DNA of 64,000 bases, from the NCBI RefSeq assembly GCF_037176765.1, contig NC_090021.1, forward strand, positions 59,463,453 to 59,527,452, written 5' to 3'. Position 1 is the first letter of the stretch, and each line of letters opens with the position of its first letter. This DNA is from Anolis sagrei. Its lineage: Eukaryota > Chordata > Lepidosauria > Squamata > Anolidae. The notes under the pieces were generated by a model that saw only the letters and a program-made list of their open reading frames with translations, was not told the origin of the DNA and ran no database searches. Below, in pieces: positions 25,801 through 38,513 of this stretch. Made by a program: the position numbers and the translations under genes.

Positions 25801-28800
25801 AAAAGAGAAGATACTAGCCCTAGAGGGATTCAATTTGAGAAAAGGCTGGCATGCCTACCTATGGCTAGACCAAAGAAAAAAAGAAAAATCTTTTAACAAT
25901 CATGCCATCAGGAGGCCCCTGCTGAAGATATGGGAAAAATACAAAAAAACCCTGTATCTGGGGAAAATTCCCATGTGGTTCTCGCCCTTAGAGGGCGAAC
26001 AAAGGAGATTGCTCGGCTGGAGGAAATGGCCCACTTATAGAGCCGCAATCACCAAGAAGGAGGGCCTACTACAGCTGAGAACGAAAGAAGATCTAAGCAA
26101 GGAATTTAACTCATTTTCCTGGCTTCACTACCATCAGCTTAGAGACCACTACAACAGAGACCAAAAAATAGGCTTTATGGAAAAGGACCCGTTCTGGGAA
26201 AAAGTTTTAAGAAAAGAAAAGAAGACCACCACATCCATTTATAACCTACTCCTAGAATGGACAACAGAACAGGAAAAAGTCAAAGACTGCATGGTCAAAT
26301 GGGCCAGGAACTTTGGAAGGACGATAAGTCTCCAGGAATGGGAACAGCTCTGGACGAAGAAGATCAAGTACACATACGCTATCGTATTAAAGGAGAATTG
26401 GTACAAAATGTTCCATCGCTGGTACATGACTCCCCAAAAAGTGGGCAAGATGTTCAAAACAGCGAACAACAAATGCTGGAAATGTGAAGAACAAGTCGGC
26501 ACCTTCTTCCACCAATGGTGGTCATGCCCTGTTTCCCAGAAATTCTGGAAGAAAATAAATGGAATCTGTGAAAAAATACTCAATATCAAGATTAGAGAAA
26601 AAGCGGAATGTTATCTCCTGAGTTTATTTAAGGAAGAATGGAATCTGGGAGTCAACGAAGATATCCTACTTACCTTTCTCACAACCGCGGCAAGAATAGT
26701 CTTTGCCAGGAAGTGGAAATCGAAGGAGATCCCCACAGAACAGGAATGGTGGGAAAAAGTTCTGGAGATAAGAGATATGGACAGATTAACATATGCCCTG
26801 AGAGATGCAAATGGCCGCCCTCTAAAGAGGACGGACTGGCTCCCACTTGATAAATACCTAGGAATGGATTAGAACTCACGAGGGCCTGAGAGAAGAAATG
26901 CAATCAGGAATACAAAAGAGACAAAAGGGACTGACTACAGACAACAGTGTATAAAAAAGAAGAGATCCGGAAAACGCGGTGTAGATGGAGTCGGAAGTCA
27001 TCCCCTCCCCCACACCCCCTGAACCCCCCCCCCCGCCCTCGCCTGCTTGTCCAATCATCTCTTCCTTCCCCCCCTCTCTTCCCACCCCCGTACTCCACCC
27101 TCCTATCCTTCCCCTTCTCCCTCCCCCCCTTTAGAAGCTTTTATAATATTGTATTGTATTGTAATATTGTATTGTACATTGTATTGTATCGTACTTTGTT
27201 CTTAATTCTTCTACTTCTCTTTCCCCCCTTCCTCTTTTTCCTACTTACCTTTTATACTTACAAGTGACTTTTTGTAACAACCTGAAAATTTAATAAAATT
27301 TATTAAAAAAAAAAAAATATTACACACACACACACACACCTTTTTTTTTATTATCTTGAACAAGGACATGGTCATTGTCTCTTTGATCAGTGTCCATATT
27401 ATCTTTTAGAAGCTTTGTTTCAACTAACTGCTTAATTAAAATATATACCTTCCTTCATTATACTAGATTTAAGGACAGTATACAAAAAATAAAAATGCAG
27501 TACAGTTAAATCTGTGTAGCAGAATAGGTAGAGTAGTAATGCTTCCAGTCACACTGTATATTTTGCCTTTGTGTCAGGTGCTCAAAGGGAAAATATTGTA
27601 GTAATTGGATCCCCACTTTTCATGAGCGTGTTTCTTCATTGGGGATTCACAACAGAGGAGTCCCTTTAGGAAAAAAAAAAACTTGATGCATGTGGGTCAT
27701 AAGCCATTTAGAGTTTTAAGGGAAACTACAATGGTCCCTCACTTATTGCGGGTGGACCGCCCACGATAAGTGAAATTCTACGATGTAGGGGTGCCCCCTC
27801 ACCTTCCCTCCTCGCCCTCCTTACCTTCCTCTTCCTCATCGCCACATGGGGCTCTTGCCCTCGCTTATTTTTGCAATTTTTCGACACAAAATAGGAGGTT
27901 GAACCAATCCCTTATAAGAAATACGGGCACATTAAACTGCAATAACAAAATGTTTGAGTTCACAACATATTTTATGAAAATCTGTCATTTATATTTTTAA
28001 AATGCACATGATTTATTACTTATTTCACACACTCAGAGGTTTCTTGTCACATTCGTTTGACACACTTAAACACTTCAGATGGCACACCAATGTAGCGTGA
28101 CACACTTTGGAAAGCTTTCTTGTAGAGGTTTTATATTGTACTTACTAAAATATCTGTACCATTTTCAGAGTCAACACACATGCTAATACAGCTAATTTAT
28201 CACAATATTGGTCACAGAATCAAACTATATTGTGTTAGTAGAATTGTACTAGCTCATGTTTTGGTTTTCATGTCTCTTGCATCCTTTCCTAATGTCCTAG
28301 AAGAAAGGATGAGTTGAAATATTTATAATTAATAATATTAATAACATCATAGTAATGCACTTGGTTTTGAGCTGTGTACTGCCAAGTCAAATCTTAGTGC
28401 ATATCTGAAAGAATTGCTGAATATTTGATTCAGAAGATTTTATTGTAATATGAAATGTTCTTTACTTGTAATTTGATAAATATAGCTGTCTCTGTTTTCT
28501 AAAATAAAACAGTATGGTGATGGATTGAAACATTCATTTTTTTCCCCTTTAGCTTTGCAATTGGTTGTGTGTAAATGACATGCATTTTCGAAAGCCTTTA
28601 AACTGTAGTCTGCCTCCAGACAAAACCAGATTGAGTGTTTATGTGCAATTTCTTTTGGAAGATTACCTTAAAACACCTGTGGCCGGTTGTAAGTAATACA
28701 TAAGTATTATTATGTTGTAACTAATGATGTCTGTTAAAGCAGGAAATATATTCATAAAATAGTTGTTTTCCCATTTTTCAAAATTAAGTTATTTAAGCAC

Positions 28801-31800
28801 TGCATGAAAAGTGTTTGTGAGTCTCTTTGACTGAGTGATACTGTATTGGAGTGATGTTTTGGGAATACTTTTATGTATGAAACTTACTTTGAAGTAAGGA
28901 GCCCCCGGTGGCGCAGTGGGTGAAATCCTTGTGCCAACAGGACTGCTAACCAACAGGTCAGCAGTTCGAATCCGGGAAGAGCAGGTTGAGCTCCCTCTGT
29001 CAGCTCCAGCTCCCCGTGCAGACACACGAGAGAAGCCTCTCACAAGGATGATAAATATGTTTTATCTCAGTTGCATTCATCCCATGGGATTACAGTTGTT
29101 TTTAACTCTTCGACTAGCAAAACCAATTTTGCAATTGCCAAGGTTTTTAAAACCCTTCATTCAATCAAATATAGAAATGATTTTGATTTTTCTCAAAATA
29201 CTCCCATGTGGAGCTTAAAGGATTTTAATGTATTTAAAATATAGCACATAACTTGTAGGGTGAATAGTTGAGATGAATAACTGAGCCCCAGTCGAATTGG
29301 TGATGAAATAACAAAATGTATTATGAAATGGTGTATCTTAATCACATGTATTCAAACATAACCATGCAAATTTGCTTTTAACAACTAGTCTTTTTTTTTT
29401 TTTAGTAACAGAAAATTGCCTTCTGCCAGACTGGTCTGATGCAAAACTTATTGCTATAATGATTCTTCTGGCTGCAGATGTGGAAGATATGAAGAATGAA
29501 TACAGGTAAATATAATTCAAAAACAGTTTACTCCACTCTTCAACCAAAGAGACTTTCAGATGCTCACTACTAAAGCCATAGAATTCAAAGACACAGCCAT
29601 ATTAACCCAGACGATCCAATGTTACAGCACCTTAACAACCTATTGAGCCAATGAATCACCAGCTTTTGTAGACTGTCTGCTTCCTCTAATAATGCATTGT
29701 AATAATGTGCTTCTGCCTTTAATCTTGCAGCCTAAGAGACACAATAGAGGGAAAAGGATTGGGTTGGAGGAGGTGTAAAGCAAACTTAAGTGATAGTTTA
29801 TCATTCTGGAGTTCTTAATGGTGTTTTTCCTTCAAGGACAAAGGCTCCTTTCAGCTGTTGCTTCTCTTATCAGTGTAATGGGCCAGATTGATTTCTCCCT
29901 TGTCACAATGCTTTTCCTGGGTAGCAGGGAATGCATCCAGCCACAATCCTTGGTTCTTTAGTCATAAATGGGTATGTTTGTATGAATGTGCTTAAGATAC
30001 TTTTATTTCTGTTGAATTCGTTACAGGATTCAGTCCACAAACCACATGAACAGACTTTCTGTATTATCCATGTGTATAAAGTATATAGAACAGTTAGAGC
30101 TCAATGACATCAGGCAAATGTTGCAAATAACAAAGAATCCTACATTATTTCCCCAGATTCTTATTGTATCATTTTTATAAAATCAGTATGTAAATAAGCT
30201 GGTTCTTAGCTTTGGAGTGGCACAATTTACAAACAGACTTATATGCAGGTATATAGATTTGAATGCTCTAAGAATCATTGGCATTTTGCATTTTTCATCA
30301 GTGTGTGTGTGTGTGGGGGGGGGGGGTATAAAGTAAATCATTTCGCAAGTACGTTTTATAACACAACAACTACATCCAACATGCAGTCAAATATATGCTG
30401 GGAGATGAGAATATTTTTGACCATATAGACTGGTGCTGATGGGACTTGAAAATATCTGAAGAGTATAACGTGTTGAGAAAAATTCTTGTAGATGAAATAA
30501 ACAATTTTAATGGTGCCTCTGGGTTGCTTTTGCTTTAACAGATACACATTTTGCTTCCCCTCCCAAAATTTCTGTTGTAAACTTGGGAATGCCTTCTGCT
30601 TCATACTATATGGAAGGTACAAATGTGTATCCTCCATACTAATTTTAATGAACCCAGAAATCAAGATTTTAATGTCTCTGCTTTTAACATCTATTTTGTA
30701 TTAGGGGCAATGTCAGAACAGAATGGGTTGAGTTGAAGTCCCTTCTAAATCCACTACTAGATGTCTTGCTCAAACTTGGCACTAATCCGTATATTTCAAC
30801 ACAAAAATCCGATAAAAGCTTACAGTTGCTATTGAAATTGCTACAGACTTGTTCAAGAAAACAATCCACTCTACAAATTGGTTAGTAGTACTTTCATTCT
30901 GCATGTTCAAAATTTCTTTCTGCAATTTTACTCCTCTCACTGGTAGAACAGAGCAGTGGGCAACTGAATAATGCAGCTAATTGTAACAATTGATATGGTA
31001 ACAGTAATTCATGCTCAAGTCATAAGGTGGCAAAAGATTCCAGTAAGACATTAAACAGTCTTTAGCAAGCAGACATTTAGAGAGCTTTGGAATATGGGCA
31101 AGTAAATATGAATATTTCTCTTTACAATCAGGATGATTTAAAAAAATCAGTCTTTCTATTTTGACAGTAGACCCCAAAGCTGCTAGAGGTGTTAGATGTT
31201 GGGACTACAGAAATCATATTTCACTATTAATTTAAAAGTACACTATTAGAGAGTTTGGATGAAATCCTGCTTGCGCTGATGGAAGGCTAGTATCAGTCTG
31301 ATTTGCAAAACAATCTTTCCAAATCTGCTCCAAGGGAGAATTGCTGGGGGTTTGGCAAGGGTGGGGGAAATCAATCGAGAATCAACCTTTGGATTCCATC
31401 AAATATGTTCTGGACTTAGTTTTGTATAATCTGCCAGATATATACTTTATTTTTTCAGTTCTAAGAAACAGTTTTTCCTATATAAACATCTCTAAAAATG
31501 ATGTGTGTCTTTGTATTACAGGTGTATCTTACTGTTTTGTTGATGGTGGTATACTGAAATTAGGGTGTCTTACACTTGATGACATCTTACAATTGAAGAA
31601 ATACAGTTTTTTTAACTATGCTTACTATTGTTCATTACATTCAGTGTGGTTTGCGTTTTGTAGCTTTGGGAGCAATATGCCCTTCTGGTATTTTAATACA
31701 ATGTATTTTTGCACAGATGGGATAACAACATTTCTTCAAACAACATTTATGTCTGCCACAGAAAGTATTCTGCATTTTTTTCTCAGAAGACTTACTGCTC

Positions 31801-34800
31801 ATGAATTAAACACAGTGAGTATTCACTTCAGACAAAAGCTATTGAAAAGCTATGCAGAACTTTGAGTTAATGTGTGGCAGCCTAAAAATAGGAGCTTGCA
31901 GTACTGAGTTGAAAATGGAGGGATTTTTTTAAATGTCAGGAGCAACTTGAGAAACCAAGTCACTTTTGGTGTGAGAGAATTGGCCATCTGCAAGGACATT
32001 GCCCAGGGGACTCCTCGGTGTTTTGATGTTTTACCATCCTTGTGGGAGGCTTCTTTCATGTCCCCGCATGGGGAGCTGGATCTGACAGAGGGATTCAGCT
32101 CCCCATGCTCTCCCCATGCTCAAACATCCGACCTATTGGTCTCCAGTCCTGCCAGCACAAGGGTTTAACCCATTGCGCCACCAGGGAATGGAGGGAATGA
32201 AGAGTTGTAATACTGGAGAGTCGTGCATATATTTTATCCCCAGATCACTTAGGCATGTTTTGTCAGAGCATCTGTGTTGGTCTACCAAAATAAAAGGAGT
32301 GGGGGAAAGCACCAGATCTTTGTTAGTAATCTATGAGGATTTCTGCAGAAGAGAACATTCAGAACTCCAGTGAAGTGCAGAGATATTTTTAATGACTCGG
32401 GGCTCATCTATACATACCTTAAAATGTGATGCCAGTCCTGAGTAGCAATACTCCAGACTGGCCCCTGGTACAGCTACACTGTCTCCATCCCATTGGGTGA
32501 TTTGTTTATTCAGGTTTGACTTCTGGTCCATTTCAGAGTTTGGGGCCATTGTAGATAAGCCTTAAATGTGGTTTATCCTAAAAGGTGTCCATGTTATGTT
32601 TGAAGTGGAGGGTTGTCAGAAATCATTTTGATGTGACATGGATGCAGGCTGTTAATGGAGTCCATGGGGAGTCATGCATAAAGTGAGGGTTGTGTGTGTG
32701 TGTTGTTAGATTCTGGTTATAATAGTTTCATAAATATTTCGCTTTTGTACCTTCCTTTTCAGATTTCAGACCTGCAACGCTGTGATTTATATCTAGGAGT
32801 GTTGCTGGAGATAGCAAGCTTCTCTTCAGTCAATGGCTGGAGGAAAGGACCTTTTGTCTGCAGCTTTATCTCCTCTCTGATAAATGCCTCACTCTGCAAT
32901 CTGCAGGAGATGTCCGATGAAAAGGTAATTATGAAAGTCCTAGTGCATGAAGTGCATGCTCAAATAACCTTTATGCACCATAGAAATAATTGCTTTGTGT
33001 AATGTATACTACTTTTGAAATGTTTATGTAACACTGGAATAAATGCAGTTTTCCTTTGTTAATAACCTGGCATTCTTCTATATAATGGAGAGAACCAAAT
33101 AAATGTCATCATTGTTTCAGATTCGTTTACTAATTCTAATTTTGGGTGCGTGGATGTTCAGCTTATATGATTTTATTGATATACTTTCTAATTGTTTTTC
33201 TAATCATTTGAGGATACTCTACAAGGTTGAAATTATTTATATATCTTCAATTTTAGGACATAAAACTTGGAAAACAGATTCAGAAAGCAGTGAGCATTGC
33301 ATCACTAAGCAAAGTTTGCGAAATTATTGATCAGAAGCCAGATCTTCAATTTCTACCATCTGTTAATGCCCTAAAAACAGCCATTTCCTGTATACAACTT
33401 GACTTAAAGAAACCTTCCTGTATGGAAAAAAGCAGGTATATATTTTCACATCTTTGGTCAACAAAGATTTAATGTATTTAAACATTCCAATATTCTAACT
33501 TTTTAACCTGCTGTCTTAAACTGCGACCGTACCTTGGGAAGTCTGACTTGGCCACGGTAGTCCACGCTCTGGTTACATCCCGCCTTGACTACTGCAACGC
33601 TCTCTACGTGGGGTTGCCTTTGAAGACGGCCCGGAAGCTCCAACTAGTCCAACGGGCGGCAGCCATGGTATTAACAGGAGCAGGACGCAGGGAGCATACA
33701 ACTCCTCTGCTGTACCAGCTCCACTGGCTGCCGATTAGCTACCGAGCCCAATTCAAAGTGCTGGTTTTGACCTTTAAAGCCCTAAACGGTTCTGGCCGTG
33801 CATACCTATCCGAACGTATCTCGCCCTATCAGCCCACCAGGACCCTAAGATCTTCAGGAGAGGCCCTTCTCTCTATCCCACCTGCTTCACAGGTGCGGCT
33901 CGTGGGTACGAGAGATAGGGCCTTTTCTGTGGTGGCCCCCCGGCTTTGGAATGCCCTCCCTACTGAAATAAGATCAGCCACCTCGCTAATGGCATTTCGG
34001 AAAAAATTGAAAACTTGGATGTTCCAGCAAGTCTTTGGTTAACTTGACTTGACGATGTTTTGATCATGGATTAGCAATCTCGGACGACGAATTGGATTGT
34101 GATTTTAATCATGAGATGTTCTGGCCTGTATTGGTGGCCCAATACTATGTATGTATATGTATGTACTTTTAATATGTATTTTTATATTTTAACTTTATAC
34201 CTAAATTGTGATATTGTAGTTTTAAATACGCTGTAAACCGCAATGAGTCGCCGTACAGGCTGAGATATTGGCGGTATATAAGTGTACCAAATAAATAAAT
34301 AAATTAATTAATTATTACCTTAATCTTTTAAAATGCAGATTAACATAGACACTTCTTTATCTTTCTGACTTTCCAGTTCCTGATGTGTTCCTAGTAGGTA
34401 AGGACTTCAGTTAGGATTTAGCTACTGGTAATCCTGTGCTCAAAAAGACACTTATTTGGAATTTTACTTCCAGTAAATGTCTGTTGGCTTGTGCTGTAGA
34501 TGATGTGCTGTTCATGGGTCTTATCTGTAATAAGATACTGAATTTAGTCTACTTTTCCTTTAGCATATTTTTAGTCTTCTTAATGTTTCTGTCAAAAATT
34601 ATTTTCAGTGGACTAAAATAATTTTTTTACTTTTACAGTTCTCCAGAAGAGCCTGCACCTAATCAAGGATGGGGGAAAATAGTTGCACGATTTATACATG
34701 ATCAATGGGCTTGTCTTAATTTTGTTCTGAATAATCAAAGCTTTTCTAAGGAACTGAATATGGAACAATTTTTGCACAGTGATGAAAAGTGTTTACAAAT

Positions 34801-37800
34801 ATTACAGTCTGCACTGGAAGCAATGACAGTTCTTCCTTCTGATCATGTTCTACCTGTATTTCATTGCATGAAAATACTAGTTCCCAAGGTAAATAGTGTA
34901 AATCTTGTATGATTTTATAATGTGGCTTTCGTTTTTTAAAATCTATTTTTCTTTTTTTCCTGTCTTTAGCTCCTGGAATCATCAGAATCTGTGTGCATAC
35001 AGGCTTTTGATTTAGCATGGAAAATAATATTTTCTCTTAGCAACACACAGTTGATATTTTGGCCTAATTTAAAAGCTTTCGTTCAGTTTGTGTTTGATCC
35101 ACAAGTTCTTGCTGTTGCTGCAAAGAATGCGAGCCAAGCATATTTAAAGATAAAAGAGGTAACAAAATTAAAACTTCTATTGTGTCTTTGTTTTTTTGTT
35201 TTTGTTTTTCTTGACAACATACAGAGGATTGTGGCTTAGTTTAGATGTACTATTTCTTTCCCTTACATGTAATTTATTTCCTTCACTCTGAAATGTGATT
35301 ATATCAGGAATTATGATAATAGCTTCAAATCAAATCAGCCTATTAAGCAATATTTGAAAATTAGTTTAGTATCATGATTTATTCTGAAGCTGGAAAACAG
35401 ATGAAAACTGATGCTTGATTAAATAGCTTGTGGTTTAATTGTGACTTGCCTTCATGGAAAAAGTGTATGGGAAAGGAGTTCCCTTATTTCTCCTCTCAAC
35501 CTCTGAAAAAAATACCTGATTTTTTTTTCATAGTAATAATAAACCTTTGCATGGAAATGACTCCTAAGCTTCTAGATCCTATATTGTTTTTTTGGGCAGC
35601 TTTGGCTAAAAACTGAACTTGTCACAATTAGTAAAGAATTATATTTCACTTACTTGAAGCCAAGATAATTAGGCCCATATTGGAAGAAAGGCAGGATATA
35701 ATAAATTAAACAATAAATATGTCCAAATGAATGAAATTCAAGGTTTTAAAAAAATAATACCTGAGAGAATACAGAAGGGAAATCTTGCACAGTGATAGTA
35801 TGCAGCAAATGAAGTATTTATGTGATCTGTTTTTGTAGAACACTCACAATGTGTCTGCTGAAGGACCGCTTACTGATTAGTTTTTAAAGGTGCAAAAACT
35901 ATCACAGATCCTCACTCATGCAACCAGAATACCCATTTTTCCCTTTCACGTTCTCCACATTCCCCAACTGTCTGGAATTGATGTGGATGTGATTTGATGT
36001 GGTACGAAAATATATACATAGCAGTGTGGTCCGAACCTGGACAGACACTGTCAGATACAACCCTTTAGCCACAATCCAAAGGAGCTTTTCAGTGGGAGAG
36101 AGGAGGGAGGAAGAACAGCCTTTTACATGATCTTGGATTGCAACTTGTACATTTGTCTTAGATGTCCATTATTTTTTCCACCTCTTCTCTCAGATCATGT
36201 TTCAGATAATCGAAATGTCTTCTACAAGAACTGGAGTCTTTAATGTGCTGATAAGTTATTGCTGTCACTCTTGGATATTTCCTACTTCTTGTGACACAAA
36301 TGCTGCCGAAAATGCATTTTCCAATGCCAGCAATTATAATGAGCTTCTCATAGAGGCATGTCTGTTTGGAACAGTTTTCAGACGTGACCAAAGGTAAAAA
36401 ACAACAACAACAAATAATCCCCAAAAACTCATATTTGTCTTATTTGTGTCATGTATGAACAATATTTGCTCTGGATTTTCATTGCTGAATTCTTGAACTA
36501 TAACTGATGAATAATAATATCGGAGTGTGTGTAGTAAGGTCTTTAATTTTCCATCTTTCTCATTTCTCTTTTATACACAAATTAATATCAAGACTCATTC
36601 AGGAGGTGTCTGCTTTTGTAGAAAACCTGGGTGATGAATGTGCAGCAAATGTTGTTACAGAAAGGTCAGTGTTTTGTCACTTACTTGACATTAATTATAC
36701 CTGCATCCTTTAGAGCATTCTATTTTGCAATTCCTCCCCTACATTTAATTGCATTCTACTTTGCTATTACCATTAGTATTCTACCTTGTAAATCCTATAT
36801 TTACATATTTGGAAATATAGAATTTAAGCTTTGATCATTGTTAAATCCTGTCAGTGATATACATACATATTATTCTTTTATCCTTTTTATGTGGCTTTAC
36901 ATGTGCAATTGCTGCTTGGGATTGCTGGGGCAGTTGTTTATTTTTCCTTTTCCTTTTAGTCTATTGATCTTAACAATTTCAGATCCCACTACTTCTTGAT
37001 TCAGCCTGTTGTACATTTGGTTCTTCTTTCATGGATGTAATCTTGGAGCATAAAATCCGCTAAATATTCAACTTCCCAATTTCTCTGGTCTTTTCAGCCC
37101 AACGCCACAGTTGCTTGGGTGCTGACTGTCACATATTTTATAATTTTATAATTTATGCCCTATTAATTCTTCGATTTCCTTCTTTACCCTGTTATAGCAT
37201 TTTTGTACTTTATCCCAGTCCTACCACATATGCATATAGGAGTCAATTCCTTTACATCTGTGCCAGCATAATTTTTTTTATTGATTTAGTTAACGTGAGC
37301 GAATATAATTGGGGTTCTATACCATTTGGTCAATATTTTCTTAAACAACACATTTTCCTTTGTGTTTCTCAGGCCCTAATGCATTTAATTTTTTTGATTG
37401 AATTGATCCAGCGTTCAGTGTCTAATTTGTTCAAGTCCTCTTCCCATATCTCAGCCAATGTTTGTTTCAATTTAAATTGTTTTCCAACTAATTTCTTGTG
37501 TATGAAATTCACCAGGCCTTTCTCCTTTTCTAATTTCCACTTTAAATTGTGCTTTTCTAAATAAATATTTTTGGCTCCAAATTTATTTGCTTTCACAAAA
37601 GTGGAACTTGAGTTTTGTGCAGTACCATAATGCTTCTATTGTAAACTTACTTTAAAAAGAACAAAAGAGGAAAGTCACCTTTCCCCACCTTGCATGCTCT
37701 CCTCTGCAAGACAAAAGGCATTTGTGCCACTGTGGGCATATATGGACAAGGGAATAGCTTGAAATGGTGAATTGCGAGAAGTAGTGCCATAATGGAAAGA

Positions 37801-38481
37801 GCAGAGGAGATGATACTTCTTTTAGGTCCTTCCAAAATTGACTTTCTGATGGCTCCTTTTTTGTAAGAGTGAAGGTACAACACTCACATTGAGTTAACCC
37901 AGTTTTTTTAATTTTACTAACATGTTTAGGCTTATACTTGAGCATATAGGGTAGATGCCACCAGCCCCACTTTTCCTGAAATATTTAAAGGCATGTAATT
38001 GTCCTATACATCTAATTGGCACAGGGTGTCAAGTCATTTTTATTGAGGGCCTTATGATTGCCTTTAAAGGATTCAGCCCATGGGACTTGAGATTGACACA
38101 CGTGTTCTAAAGTTGTGTGTATGTGCATGTGTAGACTAATTATACTAGAACCAGGATGTCTCACGCCCCTAAGTTCCCATTTAGTTTTCCATATAGGTAC
38201 AGAAGAGGACCAGTTGGGAGACAGGAAAGTGCTCTGTTGGTGAATTCAGATGTAAAATATTCACATTCTTTGTGAAAGATTGGGAGCTGAATTTGTAATG
38301 TTCTTATCTACACTTAAAACACACACCATTTTTGCAGGTACATTTAATGAGTACCTGCAAAATGAGTATGCAAAATAAGTATGAATATGTTGTTTATATA
38401 AATGTATGCTGTTTGTTGTGGCACTATAGTATGCTTTTTGTGAGCTACCCCGAGTCTCTTCTGGGAGATGGTGGCGGGGTA

Positions 38482-38513
<32 letters not shown>

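Larger units (their letters stand above)
20374..27316 (+). mobile_element. Full-length L1 LINE with intact ORF1 and ORF2
   Basis: About 6.9 kb lies in TARBP1 intron 9 in the sense direction. It has a GC-rich 5' UTR (20374-21687), ORF1, ORF2 overlapping by 29 bases, a 3' UTR with a pyrimidine-rich stretch, a terminal AATAAA-type signal and an A tail of about 13. A 17-bp direct repeat (ATATTACACACACACAC) flanks it at 20357-20373 and 27317-27333; it is a perfect match, though partly microsatellite. The intact frames and perfect flank point to a young insertion. The inferred nick site is not the usual TTTT/AA. Confidence 0.95.
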
